DNA of 64,000 nt from Parietaria judaica (lineage: Eukaryota > Streptophyta > Magnoliopsida > Rosales > Urticaceae): positions 26,024,420 to 26,088,419 of the forward strand of contig OX940865.1 of NCBI GenBank assembly GCA_954871525.1. The letters run 5' to 3'. The notes beneath the pieces are model-generated. The model was not told the DNA's origin and searched no databases. It saw only the letters and a program-made list of their open reading frames with translations. This document shows positions 36,688 through 49,683 of the stretch, piece after piece (positions within the stretch are counted from its first letter, which is position 1; each line of letters opens with the position of its first letter). The position numbers and the translations under genes are program-made.

Positions 36688-36865
36688 ATGTGCTTGGTAT
36701 AGTGGTAACAAGTACATCACTTAAGACATTAGAGGTCTTGAGTTCGAGTCACCATGGGGTAGGAGTGAAATCCAAAGACATTAGAGGTCTTAAATTCGAA
36801 AGTCCAACATCAAGTCAATAAATGAAAAATACTCAAATATATTATAGGCTAAGAAGTGTTTTGTT
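36688..36865 (+). mobile_element. SINE-like element with duplicated B-box segment
   Basis: A box TTGGTATAGTGG (36694-36705) and B box GAGTTCGAGTC (36740-36750) are about 35 bp apart, as in tRNA-derived SINEs. The segment AAGACATTAGAGGTCTT plus B-box-like AAATTCGAAAG recurs at about 36774-36802. A T-rich tract follows (36857 onward). The exact ends and target duplication could not be fixed. Confidence 0.55.
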
Positions 36866-36869
36866 TTGT

Positions 36870-38966
36870 TTTTTCTTTCTTCAAATTTGACATCAAAGTA
36901 GTTCAATTCCATTCACTGTATATGCGTATCATATCAGCTCTCACAGAGCTCAAACCATCATGAAATTGGACCTTAATTCGTTTTCATTCACTTCAACTAT
37001 TTGTCTCTTTTCAAACTATGTCGTTTAATTAATTCATCGATTTATTTGAGAGTGAGAAAGGTAAATATTAAATTACAACACTAGTTTGTCATGAGAATTT
37101 TCCTTTGTGTTTCTACTTTATATTCCTCTTGCACGTATCATAATTTTTTTGAATGATCATTATGTCGAAACCGAGTTACTAATCCGATTATATATGGCCT
37201 CAACTTCTTAATAAATTTAAATAATTAGCAACTAAGTACTAAGTTTCATTACTACTCGTGCATATTTTTTTTTCACAAAAAAATTACTCATGTTTAACTT
37301 TTGTTTGCATCCATTATTTTACTGCCTAGGTGATTTATTGGTGATATTGGCCATATCCTTAAAATAGAGATTTGCAGATTTGATCATTTCGTTTGATAAA
37401 TATAGCATAATTGTAAGAAATTTGCACGACAATATTCAAAAATCGCCGTACAAATTCTTAGTTTGTTGCGGCGAGCTGTACACGTATCAAGAATTAGTAT
37501 GTACATACGTTTTTATTTTATTTTTTTTATTTAAATCATTGTACAATATTGTGTTCTTACTTCTTTCTCCTTCTTCGTTGAACGAGAGATATAATACATG
37601 GAGTTTGAGACTTCGGAATATAATGTTTCGTCCTCCTTCTGAAAATGTTTTCTCGGCAATCGTCAAATTTGCTATTACTACGGAAAAAAAATCTCAATTT
37701 TGTACACTAGCCACGGCGGTTTTTTTTTTTTCCTCTAAAATATACTGGTTTTTCATTGTGGCGATGTTGTAGTTTTGGCCATTTAATTTATAAGATGGAT
37801 TTTATCCCAGTCCTGTAAGATTTCACGACCTCGTGATTGAAATACAAAATAATGTAATTTTAACTACTTAAAGTGCAAAGGGACCTAAATCTAGGGACTT
37901 ATAGTGGAAAAAGCATCGAAAATATGGGACAAAAAACAGTCTTGAGATTATGGGAGCCTAATTTTAAAGAAAACGTTACTATCACGAAAATTAAAGAAAA
38001 TGACGTCCACTAATGCCCTTCATAATTACGATTAGTGTTTGATTTTTCATTATAATCTCAACTCTCTCTTCCCTTGTCGGCTCTTCTTGTTTTCTATATC
38101 GTCCCGTTAGAAAGTTTGTTAGGACTAGTGCTATTAATAATATATATAGATCATAACCGGACCCCACATATTTCCGTTTTCAATTTCATCCCGTCTTAAT
38201 TCCGTTCAGCATTTTACTAATTTGGTAAATTATCGGAGTCTTCTGATCTCAAGTGGATGGTCCAGATTAATTTTATTTTTATTCGGATTCTTCTAGTCTC
38301 ACATGGAAACATGGAAGCCGCGAATATCCGCTCCGTTTCCATTATTTGTGGGACCTGAATCGGAAATCCGACTTCGATATAGGTTTACAGGAATAGCTGC
38401 GAGAACTTCTTAAAATATTTTTAAGACATATATATAGCGAGAATTTGACCGTATATACACATGCACACTCATATTGCTAAAATTCTAGGGCTTTCTTGAT
38501 TGATGATAATCATGTTAAACGTTTTGTTTTTATGTGCTTGAAAAGTGATATTAGACAAATTAATCTATGATATATAGATCACAATTAACGTGTTCAGACA
38601 CAAATACGAATTGTAATGGGGTCGAAGAGCGTACCGACGATAGTTCTTTGAAACGGGATGAGTCTTATACGTCTCGGAGATGTTTCTAAGAATGAGACTC
38701 CGTCTTAGGGACTTGGATTTATAACCCTAACGGTTAACGGAACCAAAAGCTATGAAGCTAGACCATCTTTCTAACCATCGACTAGGGTTTTGTTCAAACC
38801 AAAAGTTTTCGATGTTTTTGGCTTCATCAATATAAACCCTAGAGTTTCGTATGGTGAATTGAAAATTTATAATAAGACTCTTTATCAAAATTTTCAAAAT
38901 CTATAAACAATTAATTATGTAAAGATTACGCAAAGAAGGCTATTGATCTCAATGTCCTATACACAC

Positions 38967-39001
<35 letters not shown>

Positions 39002-39650
39002 ATAGATCCCAAGCATAATAACCGATCAAATTATATATATATATATATATATACATAGAGAGAGAGAAATCAATAAACTTAATCTTGAACATTAGTTTTA
39101 GTAAAAGTGCTTTATCTCCAATGTAATTTATATATTAAATTGAGATAGGGTTGAATTTGATCTTTTTTTAGGGCAATCATGTTGCTTATTTTGATGCTTT
39201 AATTGCTATGCAAGAAAGCTACAGGAAGTTACTTGAGAAATTGAGAATCCCATCACAAATCTTTATAATTTTATAAACAAAAATTTAGTGGCCATTGTAC
39301 CCTACTCAAGGCCAAGGGTGGCTCTTGGAAAGGCATATATAAATTAGAAGGGGATGAAATAGAAATTAATTATATAGAATATATAAAAAGAGTAAGAGAA
39401 TCAAAGACTTTTTCATAATCAAATTTCATGATGCATGAAGTCAAAAGAGAGAAACCCCACCACAAGAAGACAGATACACAAGCACTCAAAATCCCACCAA
39501 AAAGAAAGTGTATTTTAAAGACCAAATCAGACAAAATATCCCACAGGGAATAACTCCAAATTGCTTTAGGGGAGACACACATGAGGCTTAGTCAAAACAA
39601 ACACATCCTTATTCCACTTTTCTTTTTCATCATTCAAACAAGAAATTAAA
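36870..39650. other. Gene-free intergenic region upstream of the Dof gene
   Basis: No credible exon. AT tracts lie at about 38966-39000 and 39033-39052. The last part probably holds Dof promoter sequence. Confidence 0.45.
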
Positions 39651-39791
39651 AGGTGAAAGCCAAAGGCAAAGTATTAGCTCAAAGACAATCACAAAACATT
39701 CTTTCTAAGCTCAAAGACAAAGGAAAGCTCTCTCTCTCTCTGAAGTCATCACTTGCCTTTAGCCTTGCCCTTTTCCTTGTTCATCTCATCA

Positions 39792-39815
39792 ATTCATTCT
39801 GCTCAGTGGCCACAG
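39792..39815 (+). other. Candidate first Dof exon remnant (…AQWPQ), without ATG
   Basis: The bases just before a strong donor (CACAG|GTAGGT) read Ile-His-Ser-Ala-Gln-Trp-Pro-Gln. Several Dof proteins of this subgroup begin with a short exon ending in AQWPQ after an initiator Met. Splicing 39815 to 40665 would continue in frame into Ala-Asn-Met-Gly-Asp-His. The codon where Met is expected is ATT, and the frame upstream reaches a TGA with no ATG between. Confidence 0.45.
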
Positions 39816-39919
39816 GTAGGTTAAGCTCTCCTATTATATGATCATCTAATTTATCCTAAAAGTTCTGAGTTGTCTTGGCTTATATATATTGATTCATTGG
39901 GGTTGGGTTGGTTAGCTCT

Positions 39920-39922
<3 letters not shown>

Positions 39923-39991
<69 letters not shown>

Positions 39992-39992
39992 A
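39923..39992. repeat. Compound (TA)n(TG)n microsatellite
   Basis: About 42 bp of TA followed by about 27 bp of TG, inside the proposed Dof leader intron. Confidence 0.9.
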
Positions 39993-40379
39993 TTTGTGTG
40001 TATGTTTGTATTTTTTATCCTCATTTTACGTAAGAGAAAGTTCTGAATTGTCTTGGTTGGTACTTGGTATTGAGTGATTGGGCTTAGGGTTGGTTCTCAT
40101 CTATCATTTATGATTTCTATAAAGTTCAAATTTTAATACATGTGTGTACATGTATATGTATACATGTATATATAGTTTCTTATCTGCAAGCACCATCCGT
40201 CTATAACATCTGTTCCTTCTTTTTCTTATGGATTTTTTTGTAAAAAATACAAAATATAAAGTTATACAAATCTTGATCATGTTTATGAAAGTAATTCACT
40301 TTAAAGCACCTTTGTTCATTAATCCTTTTGTCTATGTAGTTATGTACTAGCTTCAGAAAAATTATATTATACAGGATTG

Positions 40380-40497
<118 letters not shown>

Positions 40498-40670
40498 AGA
40501 TCCAATTATCCACCTGTGGACCTTTGGTAAAGTGACCGTTTTTCAATTTTTGTATGTCGCGGGCTTGAACTTCTGCATATCTCGAATATTCCATTTCAAA
40601 TTCTCAATAATGTTTCTATTAAGCTTCTCTTTAACTATCAAACTTGATCTCCAACTTTGTGAAGGCCAAC

Positions 40671-41408
40671 ATGGGAGACCATCAAGTATTAATTGCACCA
40701 AGCAACAACATCAACATCACATGCACACATAGTAACCCTAACTCGAAAGTTCACGTAAATGGATCGGACGAGAAGAAAGCAAGGCCACACGTGAACTGCC
40801 CTCGCTGCAACTCAAGCAACACCAAGTTCTGCTACTACAACAACTACAGCCTCACTCAGCCCCGCTACTTCTGCAAGAACTGTCGCCGGTACTGGACCGA
40901 AGGCGGTTCTCTCAGAAACGTCCCTGTCGGAGGCGGCTCGAGGAAGAACAAGAGAGCCCCGATCAACGTCATTTCGTCGTCAAAAAACGTTGTTTCCGAA
41001 CTCAACACACCAAGCATATCTCCGTTTGCTTCCTCTACTCTTCAGGGTGGCCAAGATCTAAGTCTTTCATTTCCGACGAACTACATGCATGCGAAGATCA
41101 GCCGAAATGACGACGATATCTACGCAGCGCAGCCGAGTATCCAAAACCCTAGCTTTGTGGTGCCCGGAGGGTTTGCTTTTCAAGAGCTCAAACCGAGTGG
41201 TTCAACGATTGGATTTGGTATTGATGGGATTGGGATTAATGGTGCTAATAATAATAGGTTTAGCGGTTATAACATGTTGTTTCCTTTTGAGGGTGATCAG
41301 AATAAATGGCAAGGAAATAATATCAATAATAATAATAATGAAAATAGTAATAATAATAATAACCCAAGTGGGTATTGGAGTGGCTTATTAGGTGGTGGAT
41401 CATGGTAA
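40671..41408 (+). CDS. Dof zinc-finger transcription factor
   Basis: 245 residues from ATG 40671 (MGDHQVL). The Dof domain is complete: C43-x2-C46-x21-C68-x2-C71, with [39 protein letters not shown] and the basic end SRKNKR. Dof proteins bind AAAG cores in the nucleus. The [21 protein letters not shown] variant and the C-terminal end [12 protein letters not shown] place it in the subgroup of DAG1/DAG2 and Dof4.6. The C-terminus has Asn runs (near 210-235). An upstream exon (ending at 39815) may add a few codons if translation can start there. A young copia element begins 147 bp after the stop, so it probably sits in the 3' UTR. Confidence 0.93.
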   Translation: MGDHQVLIAPSNNINITCTHSNPNSKVHVNGSDEKKARPHVNCPRCNSSNTKFCYYNNYSLTQPRYFCKNCRRYWTEGGSLRNVPVGGGSRKNKRAPINVISSSKNVVSELNTPSISPFASSTLQGGQDLSLSFPTNYMHAKISRNDDDIYAAQPSIQNPSFVVPGGFAFQELKPSGSTIGFGIDGIGINGANNNRFSGYNMLFPFEGDQNKWQGNNINNNNNENSNNNNNPSGYWSGLLGGGSW

Positions 41409-41554
41409 AGAGGGAAAGAAGAAGACATATTTGGTTGGAGTACATGTGATTGATTGGTCAAGCTTTAATAAGAATATAGGGTTTTAGGGTTTTGTTCATT
41501 TAATGATTCCTTTACTTGTACTTTTTTTTTCTCTTTCTATCCATATGTAATTTC

Positions 41555-42198
41555 TGTTGGGTATCCCTCCTATTTGGAGGCCCAACAATGTGGGTTATTT
41601 TTGACCCATTGATTCATGTACCCGGCCCATGAAGCCTAGGTCATAAATGACTTAGATGAGATGAAGAAATACAAGAGTGAAGGAGAAAGAGAAAGAGAGA
41701 AAGAGAGCAAATTCGCGGTTTCCGCCCAGTTTCGTCGACCCTCAGGAAAATCGTCATTGCGCACTCGTTCACCGATGGATCGTCGTGATTTTTGGACAGA
41801 ACGTTCCTAAGACATAGAGGTACGTTCTGAACGGTGGAGATGTGGTTTGGATGTTTCTAGGTCGGTCTGAAGAGTGGAAACCAGAGGCTGTTTTGTGAGA
41901 ACGTTTTTCACAAATTCTTCTCTTGCTTGTATGTTGTAATCCGAGATTGGTGTTCGATCTTGATGATGATGATGTATGCCTCTAGTTTTATCTAGGGAAG
42001 ACTTCGTTTGTACCTCACTCTTGATTATAGTGGATTTTAAGCGGCCTATGGGTCCCGTGGTTTTTTACTCCGTTTTGGGGGTTTTTCCACGCTAAAATTG
42101 TCTCGTGTTCGTGGTTGTGTTTCGATTATTATCGCCTTCATATTTCAGCGGTTATTGGGAGATATTGAGATTCCGTTGCGTTGCGCTTTCTCCCAACA
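41555..42198 (+). repeat. 5' LTR of the copia element
   Basis: 644 bp, TGTTGGG...CCCAACA. The ends form a 7-bp inverted repeat (TGTTGGG/CCCAACA), longer than the minimal TG/CA. Confidence 0.95.
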
Positions 42199-42201
42199 AA
42201 G

Positions 42202-42213
42202 TGGTATCAGAGC
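42202..42213 (+). other. Primer-binding site of the copia element
   Basis: TGGTATCAGAGC, complementary to initiator tRNA-Met. Confidence 0.95.
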
Positions 42214-42235
42214 CGTGGTTTGATTTTGTGCGACT

Positions 42236-45200
42236 ATGGAGGCGAACACGTCACGAATGGAGAGTTTGAACGGTTCCAATTACAATGTTTGGAAAGGGAA
42301 AATGGAAGACTTGCTCTTTGTCAAGAATTTCCACTTGCCGGTTTTCTCTACCGAGAAACCCGAAGGAAAAAGTGATGAAGAATGGAATTTGTTGCATCGA
42401 CAAGTTTGTGGGTACATTCGACAATGGGTGGAGGACAATGTTCGGAACCATGTGGTTAGTGAAACTCGTGCTAACATCCTTTGGAGGAAGCTTGAGGAGC
42501 TTTATGCACGGAAGACCGGGAATAACAAGATGTTCTTGCTCAAGCAAATGATAGCCTTGAAGTATCATGACGGTACGCCAATAACCGATCACTTGAATAA
42601 CTTCCAAGGAATTATGAACCAAATGGCGACGATGAATCTTAGATTGGATGATGAAATTCAAGGTTTGTGGCTTCTTGGTACTTTGCCGAACTCGTGGGAG
42701 ACGTTTAGGATGTCGTTGTCTAATTCCGCTCCGGATGGTATTATGTCAATGGATTTGGCTAAGAGTAGCATTTTGAATGAAGATATGAGAAGAAAGTCTC
42801 AAGGCTCCTCTTCACATTCCGAGGTATTGGTTACCGAGTCGAGGGGGAGAAATCATGCACGGGGTTCAAATAACCGTGGTGCATCACGAGGAGCGTCGCG
42901 TGGAGGTTCAAATAGATGGGCTAATGTTGAGTGCCATCATTGTGGCTTGAAAGGCCACATTAGAAAGTATTGCCGGAAGTTGAGAAATGAAGGCAAGGGA
43001 AAGAAGATCAACCACAACAACAACGATGTCAAGAAAGAAGGTAACAATAATGAAAATGTTGCTATTGTTGATGATTTCTTTGTCGTTTGTGATGATTATG
43101 AAGAAAGTGTCAATTTATCTCGCGATGAGACGAGTTGGGTGGTTGATAGTGGTGCTTCTTCGCACGGGACTTCACGACGCGATATTTACTCCACTTATAA
43201 GGCCGGTGATTTTGGTATTGTCGGCATGGGTAACAAGGGATACTCAAAAGTTATTGGAATTGGAGATGTATGTGTTGAAACTAGTAATGGCACTTCTCTA
43301 GTTCTCAAAGATGTGAAGCATGTTCCGGACCTTCGGTTCAATCTCTTGTCGGTTTCAAAATTGGATGATGAAGGTTATGGCAACTCTTTCGTGGAAAATG
43401 AATGGAAGCTAAAGAAAGGCTCAATGGTGATTGCAAGAGGAAAAAGACGCTCAAATTTGTATGTCGCGCAATTTGGGAGTTCTAAATGCTACGTCAACAC
43501 TTGCGAGGATGAAAGTTCTTCCGAACTATGGCACAAACGTTTGGGTCACATGAGTGAGAAAGGTTTGAGAATCTTGGTGAAGAAGAATGCACTATTTGGA
43601 GTTTCCAACGCAAAGTTGAAGAGATGCTCGCATTGTTTGGCGGGAAAGCAAAGGCGCGTATCGTTTCGGTCTTTTGAACCAAAGAGAAAGTCACAAGTGT
43701 TAGACTTGGTACATTCCGATGTTTGTGGGCCGATGAAGACACGGTCCCTTGGCGGTGCTTATTACTTTGTGACTTTTATCGACGATTACTCTCGGAAAGT
43801 TTGGGCTTACACCTTGAAGACAAAAGATCAAGTGTTAGATACCTTCAAGTCGTTTCAAGCGTCGGTTGAACGAGAAACGGGGAAAAAGCTCAAGTGCGTC
43901 CGAACGGATAACGGGGGAGAATACATCGGTCCTTTCGATGAATATTGCCGAGAGCAAGGTATACGTCACCAAAAGTCTCCTCCGAAGACACCGCAATTGA
44001 ATGGGTTGGCCGAAAGAATTAATAGAACTTTGGTTGAAAGAATGAGATGCTTGCTTTCTCAATCAAAGTTGCCGAAGTATTTTTGGGGCGAAGCATTGAG
44101 TACGGTTGTACATGTGCTAAATCTCACACCTTGTGTGCCTTTGAAGTTTGATGTTCCGAGCCGTGTTTGGAGTGGTAAAGATGTCACGTACGACCATCTT
44201 CGAGTGTTTGGGTGCATGGCATATGTGCACGTTCCGAAGGATGAGCGGTCGAAGTTGGATGACAAGACCAAGAAATGTATATTCGTTGGTTATGGGCTCG
44301 ATGAGTTTGGATATCGTTTCTTTGATCCGGTTTCAAGAAAGCTTGTTCGTAGTCGTGATGTTGTATTCATGGAAGATTACACCATTGAAGATATCGACAA
44401 AGTTGAGAAAGAAGTTCCAACCTTTGAAGACGACGAATTAGTTGATGCGGAACCAACTAATCTTGCTCCCACCCCGACCGTTGTCGAAGATGTGCAAATT
44501 GAAAATCAAGGTATGGATTTACATGTTAATCATTTAAATCCTAATGATTTTGTTGATGTTGAAAATGAGGTTAGCCGTGAAGATGAAAGTGAGCAACCTT
44601 CTAATGAGTTGAGGCGGTCCACTCGTGTTAGACATCCTTCCGTTCGATACCCCTCGAACGAATATGTCTTTCTCACCGATGACGGAGAACCCAAAAGCTT
44701 TGAAGAAGCTTTGGATGACGAAAACAAAAAGGAGTGGATGGATGCCATGGAAGATGAGATGCAATCGCTTCGTGAGAATAACACTTTTGAATTGGTGAAG
44801 TTACCAAAGGGTAAAAAGGTGTTAAAGAATCGATGGATTTATCGTGTGAAGCAAGACGAAAGCACTTTGCAAAAACGGTTCAAGGCTCGCTTGGTGGTAA
44901 AGGGCTTTAGTCAAAGAAAAGGCATTGACTTTAGCGAGATTTTTGCTCCCGTGGTGAAGATGCAATCCATTCGGGTAGTTCTTGGGCTAGCCGCTAGCCT
45001 TGATTTGGAAGTTGAGCAAATGGACGTGAAGACGGCTTTTCTTCACGGTGATTTACATGAAGAGATTTACATGGAGCAACCGGAGGGTTTTCGAGAAAAT
45101 GGTAAAGAAGACTATGTTTGCAAATTGGTAAAGAGTCTTTACGGTTTGAAACAAGCACCACGACAATGGTACAAAAAGTTTAACTCGGTGATGGTTAAAC

Positions 45201-46252
45201 ATGGCTACAAGATGACAAATGCCGATCATTGTGTGTTTGTGCGCAATTTCTCCGATGGTGATTTCATTATCCTTTTGCTCTATGTTGACGATATGCTTAT
45301 TGTCGGAAAGAACATTGCTCGGATTGAAGAGTTGAAGAAGACTTTGAGTGAGTCTTTTGCGATGAAGGATTTGGGACAAGCGAAAAAGATCCTTGGAATT
45401 GAGATGTTTCGTCATCGAGAGGCGAGGAAGTTGTACTTGTCTCAAGAATCATACATCGAGAAAGTTCTTCGGCGTTTCAAGATGGATGAAGCAAAAGCGG
45501 TGAGCATTCCGCTTGCTTCTCATTTCAAGCTTAGCCACCAACAATGTCCATCTACCGATGGTGAAAAGTCAAGTATGAAGAACGTTCCATACTCGTCGGC
45601 GGTTGGTAGTTTGATGTACGCCATGGTTTGTACGAGGCCGGATATTGCCCACGCCGTGGGAATGGTGAGTCGTTATCTCTCAAATCCGGGAAGACATCAT
45701 TGGGAGGCCGTGAAGTGGGTTATGAGATATCTCCGGGGGACTTCGAATTTGAGACTAGCTTTGGGATGCGAGAAGCCTACGTTAGTTGGTTATACGGATT
45801 CGGATCTAGCCGGAAGCTTGGATGATCGAAAATCTACTTCGGGGCATATGGTGACTTTTGCCGGGGGAGCCGTGGCATGGCAATCGAAGTTGCAAAAGTG
45901 TGTTGCACTCTCTACTACCGAGGCCGAGTTCATTGCCGCCGTTGAAGCGGCGAAAGATTTGTTGTGGTTGAGGAAATTTACAATGGAGCTTGGGGTCAAA
46001 CAAGAAAAATATGTCTTGTTTTGTGATAATCAAAGCGCCATTCATTTAGCGAAGAACTCCTCGTTTCACTCAAGGTCGAAGCACATTGATGTTCGTTATC
46101 ATTGGATCCGTGACGCATTGGATTCTAAGTTGATGGAGCTCGAGAAGATTCACACCGATGACAATGGTTCCGATATGTTGACAAAGGTTTTGCCGAGAGG
46201 GAAGTTTGAGTTTTGTCGCTCGGTCGCCGGGTTGACATTGCCCTCCAACTAG
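42236..46252 (+). CDS. Copia Gag-Pol polyprotein, intact, 1338 residues
   Basis: Domain order is Gag-protease-integrase-reverse transcriptase-RNase H, which defines Ty1/copia. The Gag part (about 1-250) ends in a CCHC knuckle (C233, C236, H241, C246). The protease active site is the DSG at 304-306. Integrase has the HHCC residues H433, H437, C464, C467 and the catalytic triad D495, D558, E593. Reverse transcriptase shows the YVDDM box at about 1016-1020. RNase H has TDSDLAG near 1187 and CDNQSA near 1263, and the end matches copia proteins ([13 protein letters not shown]). No stop or frameshift. All catalytic residues I looked for are there. It reads as a normal autonomous element; activity cannot be told from sequence. 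Confidence 0.97.
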   Translation: MEANTSRMESLNGSNYNVWKGKMEDLLFVKNFHLPVFSTEKPEGKSDEEWNLLHRQVCGYIRQWVEDNVRNHVVSETRANILWRKLEELYARKTGNNKMFLLKQMIALKYHDGTPITDHLNNFQGIMNQMATMNLRLDDEIQGLWLLGTLPNSWETFRMSLSNSAPDGIMSMDLAKSSILNEDMRRKSQGSSSHSEVLVTESRGRNHARGSNNRGASRGASRGGSNRWANVECHHCGLKGHIRKYCRKLRNEGKGKKINHNNNDVKKEGNNNENVAIVDDFFVVCDDYEESVNLSRDETSWVVDSGASSHGTSRRDIYSTYKAGDFGIVGMGNKGYSKVIGIGDVCVETSNGTSLVLKDVKHVPDLRFNLLSVSKLDDEGYGNSFVENEWKLKKGSMVIARGKRRSNLYVAQFGSSKCYVNTCEDESSSELWHKRLGHMSEKGLRILVKKNALFGVSNAKLKRCSHCLAGKQRRVSFRSFEPKRKSQVLDLVHSDVCGPMKTRSLGGAYYFVTFIDDYSRKVWAYTLKTKDQVLDTFKSFQASVERETGKKLKCVRTDNGGEYIGPFDEYCREQGIRHQKSPPKTPQLNGLAERINRTLVERMRCLLSQSKLPKYFWGEALSTVVHVLNLTPCVPLKFDVPSRVWSGKDVTYDHLRVFGCMAYVHVPKDERSKLDDKTKKCIFVGYGLDEFGYRFFDPVSRKLVRSRDVVFMEDYTIEDIDKVEKEVPTFEDDELVDAEPTNLAPTPTVVEDVQIENQGMDLHVNHLNPNDFVDVENEVSREDESEQPSNELRRSTRVRHPSVRYPSNEYVFLTDDGEPKSFEEALDDENKKEWMDAMEDEMQSLRENNTFELVKLPKGKKVLKNRWIYRVKQDESTLQKRFKARLVVKGFSQRKGIDFSEIFAPVVKMQSIRVVLGLAASLDLEVEQMDVKTAFLHGDLHEEIYMEQPEGFRENGKEDYVCKLVKSLYGLKQAPRQWYKKFNSVMVKHGYKMTNADHCVFVRNFSDGDFIILLLYVDDMLIVGKNIARIEELKKTLSESFAMKDLGQAKKILGIEMFRHREARKLYLSQESYIEKVLRRFKMDEAKAVSIPLASHFKLSHQQCPSTDGEKSSMKNVPYSSAVGSLMYAMVCTRPDIAHAVGMVSRYLSNPGRHHWEAVKWVMRYLRGTSNLRLALGCEKPTLVGYTDSDLAGSLDDRKSTSGHMVTFAGGAVAWQSKLQKCVALSTTEAEFIAAVEAAKDLLWLRKFTMELGVKQEKYVLFCDNQSAIHLAKNSSFHSRSKHIDVRYHWIRDALDSKLMELEKIHTDDNGSDMLTKVLPRGKFEFCRSVAGLTLPSN

Positions 46253-46267
46253 TCGGTCGGGGGAGTT

Positions 46268-46911
46268 TGTTGGGTATCCCTCCTATTTGGAGGCCCAACA
46301 ATGTGGGTTATTTTTGACCCATTGATTCATGTACCCGGCCCATGAAGCCTAGGTCATAAATGACTTAGATGAGATGAAGAAATACAAGAGTGAAGGAGAA
46401 AGAGAAAGAGAGAAAGAGAGCAAATTCGCGGTTTCCGCCCAGTTTCGTCGACCCTCAGGAAAATCGTCATTGCGCACTCGTTCACCGATGGATCGTCGTG
46501 ATTTTTGGACAGAACGTTCCTAAGACATAGAGGTACGTTCTGAACGGTGGAGATGTGGTTTGGATGTTTCTAGGTCGGTCTGAAGAGTGGAAACCAGAGG
46601 CTGTTTTGTGAGAACGTTTTTCACAAATTCTTCTCTTGCTTGTATGTTGTAATCCGAGATTGGTGTTCGATCTTGATGATGATGATGTATGCCTCTAGTT
46701 TTATCTAGGGAAGACTTCGTTTGTACCTCACTCTTGATTATAGTGGATTTTAAGCGGCCTATGGGTCCCGTGGTTTTTTACTCCGTTTTGGGGGTTTTTC
46801 CACGCTAAAATTGTCTCGTGTTCGTGGTTGTGTTTCGATTATTATCGCCTTCATATTTCAGCGGTTATTGGGAGATATTGAGATTCCGTTGCGTTGCGCT
46901 TTCTCCCAACA
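46268..46911 (+). repeat. 3' LTR of the copia element
   Basis: 644 bp, no difference from the 5' LTR found by eye. Confidence 0.95.
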
Positions 46912-46916
46912 ATTTC

Positions 46917-47856
46917 ATGTTCCTTTTATCTTTAGCTAGGGTTTTAAGGGTTGTCATCTTTTTAAAGGTCTTGTTGAGCATGAAACAGACTTATATTGCA
47001 TGGAAGCAGTATTTAAGCTCCTTTGTTTGCTATTAATTGTTATATAATTAATTTCTCTCTGTTCAGGAGATTAATGGAAAGCATGCTTTGAGTATTTTTC
47101 AATAATCATTTTGATTACGATATATGCAGAATGTTTATTATTTGAAGATCAAGAATCACATGAAAATGTGTCTTCGTTTGAGTGTGTTTGTGTGTGTGTA
47201 TTATATAATATTGGTTGTTCTATCTAAACATAGAGATCTCTAATCATTATTGCATGTTTGATTCACGTGCCTAGTAATTAGCTAGTACGTGATAATAGAA
47301 TGTTGAGGAATAAAAATCCAAATTCAAGAGAGTTATATTTAGCTGTATATATAAATTGATGTAGAACTCTCTTTAGTTAAGTAAATTCATTCAACATCAT
47401 AAACATTTTCTTGGTAACTTATCCATAATTTTTTTTAAATATTATATATAGCTAGTTAGCCAGTATTTACTGCGATTTAAAAAATAAACGACATCTTATT
47501 CTAATGGAAGAGATTTTATGTCACAAAGAAATTTGAAGAGTATCATGAATCGAACACGAATTAGCAACAAAAAAAAAAAGGAAATTGATACAAAGATTTT
47601 TTCTTAGAAATACAAATTGAAAAGAAAATGAGAATACAAATGTGTCGATTCATTATCAACGAAGAAATCCAATATATAGTGGTGAGAGAGAGCAAGTGGT
47701 GCCGGTTATGCAAACCCTACAATCACACGTTAAATCCTTATTAAATATCCAAGCACATTGGGACAAAATATAAATATACTTTATCGCACTGCGAAAAACA
47801 TTTAAAACATGCAAACTTTTAAAGCGGATCAGGTCAAAGAGTAGAGTAGTTTTCAA
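46917..47856. other. Displaced 3' flank of the Dof gene and AT-rich DNA
   Basis: Before the copia insertion this DNA directly followed 41554, so its first part is probably the rest of the Dof 3' UTR or terminator. No other gene seen. Confidence 0.5.
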
Positions 47857-47864
47857 GTATAACT

Positions 47865-48672
47865 CAGTGACGGATCCAGGATTCTTGGATAGGAGGGGGC
47901 CGAAAATTTTTTATGACATGTAAATTTAAATACACCGCTTTTTTGGTATTACATTTTATATCAGCATTATTATAGTTTCTAGTTATATATATATATATAT
48001 AAATATATATATATACAAATGAATTGTTTGTCATGTTTATTTGTTTTTATATCATCTTAAAAATTTATAAATCGAAAAAGAAAACCGGTTGAAAATCTTA
48101 ATTTACGAATTAAAAAAATTAGATTTTTTTAAATTTATATTATTAATTACTATAGGATTTATATTAAATAAATTTTACAGTGAATATATAAAAAAATAAT
48201 TTAAACATTAGTTATTTTTAATGTCTTGAATTAAATCAAATGGATCATAATAATATATTAAGTAAATTTAGTTGACTCTCGTGTAATAACAAGTTAACAA
48301 CAAAATATAAGGGTAAAGATGTATATTTAAAATTTAATAGAGCTGTATGTTTTTGTAATAACTTTTAAAGTTAAAGGATAAAATAGTAATAGCACTTTTT
48401 TAAACCCTTCTCTTTCATCGTCTTCTTCGTGCTGCTAAGAAAAGCTAGATCTGATAAAATGAGTCTGTCATCTTCATCGGAGAAAGCTCGGCCTCAGTGG
48501 CGATGGTGAAGAAAAGAAAGACTTAGCTCTTGGCAAACGAAAAACAATGTGAGGGGGGGCCGCAAGGTCAGATCGACAATAGAATAAGTCGCCGGAGAGT
48601 CGAACAAGACTAACGCCGGAGAATCTGGGGGGGGCCACGGCCACCGTAGCGTTGGCCGTAGATCCGCCACTG
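47865..48672. mobile_element. Non-autonomous hAT-type element, 808 bp
   Basis: It starts CAGTGACGGATCCAGG and ends CGTAGATCCGCCACTG (reverse complement CAGTGGCGGATCTACG). The duplication GTATAACT is at 47857-47864 and 48673-48680. The left two thirds are AT-rich; the right third (48405-48660) is balanced in composition and gene-like (TCTTCTTCGTGCTGC, GAGAAAGCTCGGCCTCAG), possibly captured host sequence. No transposase frame. Confidence 0.85.
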
Positions 48673-48680
48673 GTATAACT

Positions 48681-49681
48681 TACTAAAAAATATCATAGAA
48701 CAATTAGTTTTTTTTTTTTTTTTTATAATTACTAAATTATTTATTTGATGTTCAACATGCTTGACAGTAAACTAACCACCTTATACAAGTAAGCAATATT
48801 CTGCTTTAAGGTGTCTAAGTAAAACTAGTTCCACAGTTAGAACTTTGGAACTGAATTGTCCATAAAATACGGAAATTTATCCCATTAGAAGAATTCCTTA
48901 CACATGGTAATACTTATACATATAGAGAATATATAATATGATAATATATTTTAAGCATATATATATATATTTTTACCTGCTCCAACCGAAAGCTAACCTA
49001 ATATATGTCAATTGGCACCCACTTTGATCATTACTTGCATGCTCTCCACCTGATCTGACCAGCTTAACATCTTCTCTTTTATGTCTTTTTATGTAATTAT
49101 ATATAAATATATGTGTGTAATGATCAAAGTCTTTGAAATTTCTGCAAAATCCCCACATGCTCTTTTTGGTCCTTCCCCATGGGACCCCCAAAACATTCTT
49201 TGTTTGTACTAGTGGAAAGCGTGCATGATAAACTATTTCCTACCAAGTCAGTCCATCATCCACATGAGCATTTGTGTGTGTATATATATACACATATAAA
49301 TACTTATATTTATATATAGGGTATGCAATCCAGATGGTATAACCTGTCCCAGTACTGTTTCTCGGATCAAGTTGCCCGCGTCTGCCACAATCCAAGACGG
49401 ACAAACCCTGCCTGGCTTTACATCTCGGGCACTCGGGCACATACACGAAAAGTAAACATTAATGATATTTCAGTACTGTTCGATTATCGGGTATCCAAGA
49501 TTGATTAATCCATCTCTATTCTATTAGAGACTGATTTTCCGTACGTGTCTATTCTTAAAATGTATTTAATCAGATGTTCTCATTTAAAATTTGGGAGTGA
49601 ATTTGCAAGAGACTCAATTCAAGTCACAAATATATACATATATATTTAAACAACTACTTATTTTTAGTCTCTCACTCATAG

Positions 49682-49683
<2 letters not shown>
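48681..49683. other. Intergenic, no gene seen
   Basis: AT-rich. A GC-richer patch at 49330-49445 has no coding support. Confidence 0.45.

Larger units (their letters stand above)
41555..46911 (+). mobile_element. Complete Ty1/copia retrotransposon (Tork/TNT1-like)
   Basis: 5,357 bp with 644-bp LTRs, TG...CA ends and the 5-bp duplication ATTTC on both sides (41550-41554 and 46912-46916). The primer-binding site TGGTATCAGAGC lies 3 nt inside the 5' LTR and a purine tract (GGTCGGGGGAGTTT) precedes the 3' LTR. A single uninterrupted Gag-Pol frame fills the interior. The LTRs look identical base by base, so insertion must be very recent and the copy may be able to move. Confidence 0.97.

Noticed and set aside
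37380..37772. 130-codon ORF, hydrophobic
   Set aside because: AT-rich composition, no recognisable domain, no splice context; likely chance.
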